A DNA stretch of 9,155 nt from JBBRTJ01 sp038244535. GTDB lineage: Bacteria; Actinomycetota; Acidimicrobiia; Acidimicrobiales; Ilumatobacteraceae. The stretch is taken from the NCBI GenBank assembly GCA_038244535.1, contig JBBRTJ010000119.1:1-9155 (forward strand), given 5' to 3'. This document shows, piece by piece, positions 4,957-9,155 of this stretch. Position 1 is the stretch's first letter. Each line of letters starts with the position of its first letter. The notes under the pieces were generated by a model. That model ran no database searches, was not told the origin of the DNA, and saw nothing but the letters and a program-made list of their open reading frames with translations. Position numbers and translations under genes: made by a program.

Positions 4957-6638
4957 GCCGACCCCTGCGGGTCCGCTGGTTGGGGCGGGTGCCCTACCAC
5001 GAGGCACTGGCCCTGCAACGCGCCCTGTTCCGCCACGGCCAGGGCGACCACCTGCTGCTGCTCGAGCACCCGCCGGTGTACACGCTGGGCGTGCGGGCCA
5101 AGGTCGAGCATGTGCTGGTTCCGCCCGGATCGGTCGGCGCCGAGCTGGTCGAGACCGATCGTGGCGGCGACGTGACCTATCACGGTCCCGGACAGCTCGT
5201 CGGATACCCGGTGCTCAACCGCCCGGGCAAGCACGGCGTCACCGCCGGCATGGCCGACACCGTCGGCTACGTCCACTCGATCGAGTCGCTGCTCATCGGC
5301 GCCCTCGCCGACCTCGGCCTGCCGGGCGCCGGCCCCCTGGCCCGCTTCCCGGGGGTGTGGATCGACCCTGACGGCCCGTCGCCCCGAAAGATCGCCGCCA
5401 TCGGCGTGAAGCTCAGCCGGGGCCGGACCATGCATGGCTTCGCCCTCAACGTGACCGATGAGCCACTCGCCATGTTCGGCCACATCGTGCCCTGTGGGAT
5501 CGACGGCCTCGCGGTGACCTCGCTGGCGGCCGAGGGCGTCGAGGTCTCGATGCATCAGGTGGTCGATGCGGTCGTGGCCCGGGCGGCCGCGGCGTGGGGT
5601 GACGAGCTCGAGATCGAGCGTCAGGACGTCGCCTGGTTCCACCGTCCGACCGATCTGTCGGCGTTCAGCCGGGGGGAAGGTGCCGGTGAGCCGGTGCGCC
5701 TCACCGGGCGCCTCGCCGCCGCGGGGGTGACCGAGGGGCTCGCCATCAGCACTCGCAAGCCCGAGTGGCTGCGGGCCAAGGCGCACATGGGCACCGAGTA
5801 CCTGAGCCTCCGCAAGACCGTGCGCGATCTCGGTTTGGTCACGGTGTGCGAGGACGCCGGCTGCCCGAACATCTACGAGTGCTGGTCGGATGGCACGGCC
5901 ACCTTCATGATCAACGGCGATCGGTGCACGCGGGCCTGCGGGTTCTGCTTGGTCGACACCGACAAACCACTCGCGCTCGATGGCGATGAGCCCAGGCGCG
6001 TGGCCGAGGCCATCGCCCGCATGGGGCTGGCCCATGCCGTGATCACCGCGGTCGCCCGCGACGACCTGGCCGACGGGGGAGCGGGGGCCTTCGCAGCAAC
6101 CATCAGGGCCATCCATGCCGCGGTGCCGGGGTGCGCCGTCGAGGTGCTCATCAGCGACTGCAAGGGTGATGCCGCGTCGCTCGACTCGATCTTCGCAGCG
6201 CACCCCGAGGTGCTCAACCACAACCTCGAGACGGTGGCCCGCCTGCAGCGGGCCGTGCGGCCATCGGCTGGCTACGCCCGGTCGCTCGGGGTGCTGGCCC
6301 GGGCCAAGGCGGCAGGGTTGATCACCAAGAGCGGGATCATCGTCGGGATGGGTGAGTCCGACGACGAGGTGCTCGGCGCCCTGGCCGACCTGGCGGGCAT
6401 CGGCACCGACATCGTGACCATCGGTCAGTACCTGCGCCCGACCACCACCCACCTCCCGGTGGCGCGCTGGGTCGAACCGGCTCAGTTTGCGGCGTTCAAG
6501 GCGGCCGGCGAGGCGTTGGGCATCGGCCACGTCGAGAGCTCGCCCATGACTCGCAGCAGCTACCACGCCCGCCAGGCTGCCGAGGGCGTCACGGTCACGG
6601 CGACCGACGCCGCCGAGTTGGGCGTCAGCTTCGTCTGA
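4938..6638 (+). CDS. lipB-lipA: Fused LipB-LipA: octanoyltransferase plus lipoyl synthase
   Basis: One uninterrupted 566-residue frame holding both lipoate-assembly enzymes. LipB part (about 8-228): RGGDVTYHGPGQ (75-86), catalytic Lys151 in RKIAAIGVKLS, and catalytic Cys186 in IVPCGIDG; it moves octanoyl from acyl carrier protein to the E2 lysine. Linker (about 229-272): Gly/Ala/Arg-rich, without recognisable fold. LipA part (273-566): starts at RKPEWLRAK; auxiliary [4Fe-4S] motif C304-x4-C309-x5-C315 (VCEDAGCPNIYECW); radical-SAM motif C330-x3-C334-x2-C337 (CTRACGFC); C-terminal RSSY (539-542) supplying the serine ligand. All key residues of both enzymes are present. lipB and lipA are usually separate neighbouring genes. 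The start is GTG 4938 (GAGGG six bases upstream) or CTG 4953 (GGGAGG seven bases upstream, 4-nt CTGA overlap with sucB). An internal GTG at 5694, with a GGGGGGAAGG 13 nt upstream, could also give a free LipA of about 314 residues. Confidence 0.93.
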   Translation: MGGRALSRPLRVRWLGRVPYHEALALQRALFRHGQGDHLLLLEHPPVYTLGVRAKVEHVLVPPGSVGAELVETDRGGDVTYHGPGQLVGYPVLNRPGKHGVTAGMADTVGYVHSIESLLIGALADLGLPGAGPLARFPGVWIDPDGPSPRKIAAIGVKLSRGRTMHGFALNVTDEPLAMFGHIVPCGIDGLAVTSLAAEGVEVSMHQVVDAVVARAAAAWGDELEIERQDVAWFHRPTDLSAFSRGEGAGEPVRLTGRLAAAGVTEGLAISTRKPEWLRAKAHMGTEYLSLRKTVRDLGLVTVCEDAGCPNIYECWSDGTATFMINGDRCTRACGFCLVDTDKPLALDGDEPRRVAEAIARMGLAHAVITAVARDDLADGGAGAFAATIRAIHAAVPGCAVEVLISDCKGDAASLDSIFAAHPEVLNHNLETVARLQRAVRPSAGYARSLGVLARAKAAGLITKSGIIVGMGESDDEVLGALADLAGIGTDIVTIGQYLRPTTTHLPVARWVEPAQFAAFKAAGEALGIGHVESSPMTRSSYHARQAAEGVTVTATDAAELGVSFV

Positions 6639-7950
6639 CCGGGCCGTTGCCGGCACCGGCCACGGCCCGTACCACCACCAGCCAGCCGAGCAGCACCACT
6701 GCCAGCGCACACGTCAGGGGAGGCAGCGCCGACGCGCCGAAGCCATCGATCAGCTGGCCGATGACCCAGGGGAGCGTCAGGGCGCCGATCGCCGAGGCGG
6801 CCACGAACCACGACGTCGACTGGCCCCGCAACCCGACGCGGCTGTCGGCGAAGGCGATCATCGAGGCGTACTGGGGACCGATGCCGGCGCCGAGGATGGC
6901 GGTGGCCATCCACACGCCGCCGGCTCGGCCATCGGCGAGCATGAACGTGGTGGCGCCGACCACGGCCAGCACCGCCGATCCTGCGACGAGCCGGCCGGGG
7001 CGAATCGACCGCGACAGGCCGACGGCGGCCAGGCGGGCGAGCGTGAACGCGGCCCAGAACGTCGCCGTCAGGGCCGCGGCCGCAGGTCCCCCCGAGCCGC
7101 CGAGGTCGATCTCCTCGGCGTAGGTGTAGATCCACGACGTGAAGCCGGCCTCGAGCCCGACGTTGAGGATGAAGAACCCGGCCATGAAAAGTACGAGACG
7201 GCGGGCCATCTCCGGGTCCAGCACCGCAGTGGTCCCGGCGGTCGTGGCGGCCAGCGTGAGGTTGATGCCGGCCGGTTCGGTTGGGAGGCTGCCCATGTCG
7301 AAGGTGGCGGCATCGGGGATCGGCGGGGGAAGGGGCGGAGTCCTGGTGAGCACCCACACCGCCATGGCGACGCTGACGACCGAGGCGAGCACCACTGCCC
7401 CGACGACGTCGTCGGTCGCTCCCAACGACCACGCGACGGCCAATGGGGCGCAGAGCGCTCCCAGGCCGAAGGCGAGGTGGAGCGCGTTCAGGTAGGGCGG
7501 TGCCTTCTCGCGTTGCTGCCACACGAGCAGCGTGTTGCCGCCGACGTCGATGACGCCGCTGCACAGACCGATGCCCACGGCGAGAGCGGCGAGCAGCGGC
7601 AGCGATCCGACGAAGGGCATGGCGAGCACGAGGACGGCCATCGTGAGGAGCGCCCCTACCTGGAGCCGGTGGCCCAGGCCTCGGTCGTACCCTCGGCCGC
7701 CCGCGAGCCCGCCCACGAGGTTCCCGATCGACACGGCCGGAAAGAGGATGGCGATGGCCCCGACGGATACCCCGACGTGCTCTCGCAGTGTCGTGAGGGC
7801 GGGTCCGAAGAACCCGAAGGTGAGCCCGAGCGCCAGCATCGAGCCGAGGTAGGCCAGCGAGGGATCGCGACGCTCGGTGGAGCGGACCTGCTCGGCGGCG
7901 GCGGCGGCGGTGGCGGTGGTGGTGGTGGTGGGAACGCGCTCGCCCGACAT
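6625..7950 (-). CDS. Major facilitator superfamily transporter (FHS/NaGLT1-like)
   Basis: A 441-residue integral membrane protein with about 12 hydrophobic segments in two halves, from about residue 31 to 433. The loop after the second helix reads GGLAGGRGYDRGLGHR (80-95), a motif-A equivalent. The fourth/fifth helix region has GVIDVGGNTLLVW (132-144) and LNALHLAFGLGALCAPL (154-170); a D-x-G-G-N followed by L-H-x-x-F-G-x-G-A is characteristic of the fucose/glucose (FHS, MFSD4/NaGLT1) branch, so a sugar or related small molecule is a reasonable but unproven substrate. The N-terminal 30 residues are cytoplasmic, with a Thr/Ala run encoded by a trinucleotide tract. The start is ATG 7950, with only a weak GGGG upstream. 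Its 3' end overlaps lipB-lipA by 14 bp tail to tail; 52 bp separate it from the divergent FAH gene. No neighbouring gene indicates the substrate. Confidence 0.85.
   Translation of the reverse strand: MSGERVPTTTTTATAAAAAEQVRSTERRDPSLAYLGSMLALGLTFGFFGPALTTLREHVGVSVGAIAILFPAVSIGNLVGGLAGGRGYDRGLGHRLQVGALLTMAVLVLAMPFVGSLPLLAALAVGIGLCSGVIDVGGNTLLVWQQREKAPPYLNALHLAFGLGALCAPLAVAWSLGATDDVVGAVVLASVVSVAMAVWVLTRTPPLPPPIPDAATFDMGSLPTEPAGINLTLAATTAGTTAVLDPEMARRLVLFMAGFFILNVGLEAGFTSWIYTYAEEIDLGGSGGPAAAALTATFWAAFTLARLAAVGLSRSIRPGRLVAGSAVLAVVGATTFMLADGRAGGVWMATAILGAGIGPQYASMIAFADSRVGLRGQSTSWFVAASAIGALTLPWVIGQLIDGFGASALPPLTCALAVVLLGWLVVVRAVAGAGNGPVRRS
6641..6668. terminator. Long inverted repeat at the lipBA / MFS convergent junction
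   Basis: GGGCCGT (6641-6647) pairs with ACGGCCC (6662-6668), and after a single T/C mismatch GCCGG (6649-6653) pairs with CCGGC (6656-6660), leaving a 2-nt centre. It begins two bases after the lipB-lipA stop codon and lies inside the last codons of the opposing transporter gene. No T tract follows. It is a good candidate terminator for the operon and, being symmetric, could also stall transcription from the other side. Confidence 0.55.
7893..7931. repeat. GGC/GGT trinucleotide tract
   Basis: About 13 consecutive CGG/GGT-type triplets. On the reverse strand they encode the Thr/Ala run (about residues 8-19) near the start of the MFS transporter. Length changes by slippage would stay in frame. 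Confidence 0.75.
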
Positions 7951-7990
7951 CTGCCCCAGCCTGCCGGACGCGAAGCGACGCGCGTGCGAC

Positions 7991-7996
7991 TAGACC
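7991..7996 (+). promoter_or_regulatory. Possible degenerate -10 element of the FAH gene
   Basis: TAGACC lies six bases before ATG 8003, the same placement as the TAGCGT/TAGCAT elements of the leaderless pair at 1165-1261, but the final T is replaced by C. GAGG at 7997-8000 is too close to the ATG to act as a normal ribosome binding site. Weak evidence. Confidence 0.25.
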
Positions 7997-8002
7997 GAGG
8001 AC

Positions 8003-8869
8003 ATGTTTCGTCTCGTCAACGTCGACGGCCGCGCCGCACTGACCGACGCTAGCCACTGGTTCGACCTGGCGGCGGCCGGCGGCGATCCAGCCCTGGCCGA
8101 ACCATCCTTCGCCGTCGCTCGCCACCGCGAGCTGCACGGCATCGCGGCCGGCCTCGGCAGCCTCACGCCATCGGGGCTCTTGGCCACGACCGTGCTCGGC
8201 CCGCCGGTGCCGCACCCGCAGAAGGTGTTCGGCATCGGACTCAACTACCGCGCTCATGCCGCCGAGACGGGCGCGACCCTGCCGCCCGTCCCACTGACGT
8301 TCACCAAGTTCCCGACCTCCATCGCCCCGCCCGTGGGCCCGCTCGAGCTGAGTGGCGACTCGGTCGACTGGGAGGTCGAGCTCGTCGTCGTGATCGGCAC
8401 TGGTGGTCGCCACCTCGCCGTCGCCGACGCCTGGTCGCACGTCGCCGGCCTCACGCTCGGCCAGGACATCTCCGATCGGGTCGTGCAGCGCGCCGGCGTC
8501 CCGCCGCAGTTCTCGCTCGGCAAGAGCTTCGACGGCTACGCGCCCATCGGGCCGGCCGTGGTCTCTGTCGACGGCTTCCCCGACCGCGACGACATCGGGC
8601 TGTGGTGCGCGGTCGACGGCGAGCAGGTGCAGTCGAGCCGCACGAGCGACCTGATCTTCACTGTCCCCGAACTGGTTGCCTACCTGTCTTCGATCTGCAC
8701 CTTGACCCCGGGCGACCTCATCTTCACTGGCACGCCGTCGGGGGTGGGGATGGCACGGGGTCGCTTCCTCCAGCCGGGCAACGTGTTGGTGTCGGGGGCC
8801 GAGCACCTCGGCGAGCTGCGCCAGCAGTGCGTTGCGGGGTTGCCCCCGCTGGCCTTGCCCCCGCGCTGA
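8003..8869 (+). CDS. Fumarylacetoacetate hydrolase family protein
   Basis: A 288-residue member of the FAH superfamily, enzymes that act on C-C bonds of acylpyruvates, oxaloacetate or 2-hydroxyhepta-2,4-diene-1,7-dioates with a divalent metal in the cytoplasm. The N-terminal segment (1-70) is the short lid-type domain. The FAH catalytic domain (about 74-285) starts at KVFGIGLNYRAHAAETG and contains the metal ligands Glu124 and Glu126 (DWEVELVVVIG) and Asp155 (LGQDISDR), Lys174 in GKSFDG, and the closing motif IFTGTPSGVG (240-249). All the usual active-site residues are present. Specific substrate cannot be told from sequence alone. It is divergent from the MFS transporter, and a creatinase/prolidase-type gene follows 19 bp downstream, probably co-transcribed. 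Confidence 0.9.
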   Translation: MFRLVNVDGRAALTDASHWFDLAAAGGDPALAEPSFAVARHRELHGIAAGLGSLTPSGLLATTVLGPPVPHPQKVFGIGLNYRAHAAETGATLPPVPLTFTKFPTSIAPPVGPLELSGDSVDWEVELVVVIGTGGRHLAVADAWSHVAGLTLGQDISDRVVQRAGVPPQFSLGKSFDGYAPIGPAVVSVDGFPDRDDIGLWCAVDGEQVQSSRTSDLIFTVPELVAYLSSICTLTPGDLIFTGTPSGVGMARGRFLQPGNVLVSGAEHLGELRQQCVAGLPPLALPPR

Positions 8870-8888
8870 TCCGCGAGACTCGGCGTCC

Positions 8889-9155
8889 ATGACTGCCTTG
8901 CTCGCCGATCCCGCCGTCCTCGTCGACCGCGTCGCCCGGGTGCGCGCCGCCATGGCCGCCGCTGGCGTCGACGTGGTGCTGCTGTCGGTCGGTCCCGACC
9001 TGCCCTACCTCACCGGCTACGAGGCCATGCCGCTCGAGCGCCTCACGATGCTCGTGCTCCCCATCGATGGTGCTGCCACGCTCGTCATCCCCCGGCTCGA
9101 AGCGCCGCGGGTGGTCGAGGTGCCCGAGGTGTTCTCGCTGGCACCGTGGGGTGAG
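8889..9155 (+). CDS. M24-type peptidase (creatinase/prolidase N-domain), truncated by window end
   Basis: The first 89 codons of a gene running off the window. The peptide has a helical start (RVARVRAAMAAAGVDVVLL), then SVGPDLPYLTGYEAMPLERL and a strand TMLVLPIDGAATLVIPRLEA. The D-x-x-Y-L-T-G-Y pattern followed by hydrophobic strands is the N-terminal domain of Xaa-Pro dipeptidase/creatinase-like proteins of family M24. The metal-binding catalytic domain lies outside the window, so activity cannot be judged. The ATG at 8889 gives the natural family start; no clear Shine-Dalgarno sequence precedes it, and it follows the FAH gene by 19 bp. Confidence 0.85.
   Translation, partial: MTALLADPAVLVDRVARVRAAMAAAGVDVVLLSVGPDLPYLTGYEAMPLERLTMLVLPIDGAATLVIPRLEAPRVVEVPEVFSLAPWGE

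Noticed and set aside
5620..5760. lipB and lipA as two genes joined by a sequencing error
   Set aside because: The linker keeps one frame with normal codon use, and neither a remnant stop nor a strong Shine-Dalgarno plus ATG is present. A re-sequencing check is noted with the finding.
4887..6710. 607-codon reverse frame opposite lipB-lipA
   Set aside because: Antisense shadow of a clearly real gene with all catalytic motifs on the forward strand.
6560..8953. 797-codon reverse frame across the MFS and FAH genes
   Set aside because: Runs through two recognised genes in another frame, with Arg-rich low-complexity composition and no domain resemblance.

Overview
This is a GC-rich, gene-dense bacterial chromosome segment. 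Gene content and codon use (GTG starts, strong G/C third positions, actinobacterial-type SucB, and an OB-fold protein next to a probable TrkA end) point to an actinobacterium, perhaps an uncultured Acidimicrobiia-like lineage. The lineage is inferred; no marker gene in the window settles it.

Layout. 1-78: C-terminal tail of a forward gene, probably a TrkA-type potassium uptake protein. It converges through a hairpin on a reverse-strand OB-fold protein (100-459). 553-1164 (reverse): a thioredoxin-fold lipoprotein of the TlpA/DsbE/MPT53 type. Its reading frame is interrupted only by an in-frame TGA exactly where the first cysteine of the CxxC motif belongs, and a compact hairpin with a GGUC loop lies 26 nt downstream of that codon. 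I read it as a previously unannotated selenoprotein (UxxC). A membrane-anchored protein of unknown function (1262-1705) diverges from it, and both genes look leaderless. 1741-1920: four and a half copies of a 40-bp palindrome-containing tandem repeat, non-coding.

1976-6638: a tight forward operon for lipoate-dependent 2-oxoacid dehydrogenase function: lpdA (E3), sucB-like E2, and one continuous reading frame that fuses octanoyltransferase LipB to lipoyl synthase LipA. The fusion would make octanoyl transfer and sulfur insertion, the two steps of lipoate assembly, in one 566-residue protein, encoded directly after the E2 that carries the lipoyl domain. No E1 gene is present in the window. The operon ends in a 14-bp tail-to-tail overlap with a reverse-strand MFS transporter (6625-7950) and a strong inverted repeat. 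Divergent from the transporter are a fumarylacetoacetate hydrolase family enzyme (8003-8869) and the beginning of a creatinase/prolidase-type M24 peptidase (8889 to the window end).

The two most interesting items are the probable Sec-containing TlpA-like lipoprotein with its candidate bacterial SECIS element, and the LipB-LipA fusion inside an E3-E2 operon. Secondary items are the 40-bp repeat array just upstream of this operon and the possible non-canonical start codons (ACG, CTG) of lpdA and lipB-lipA.
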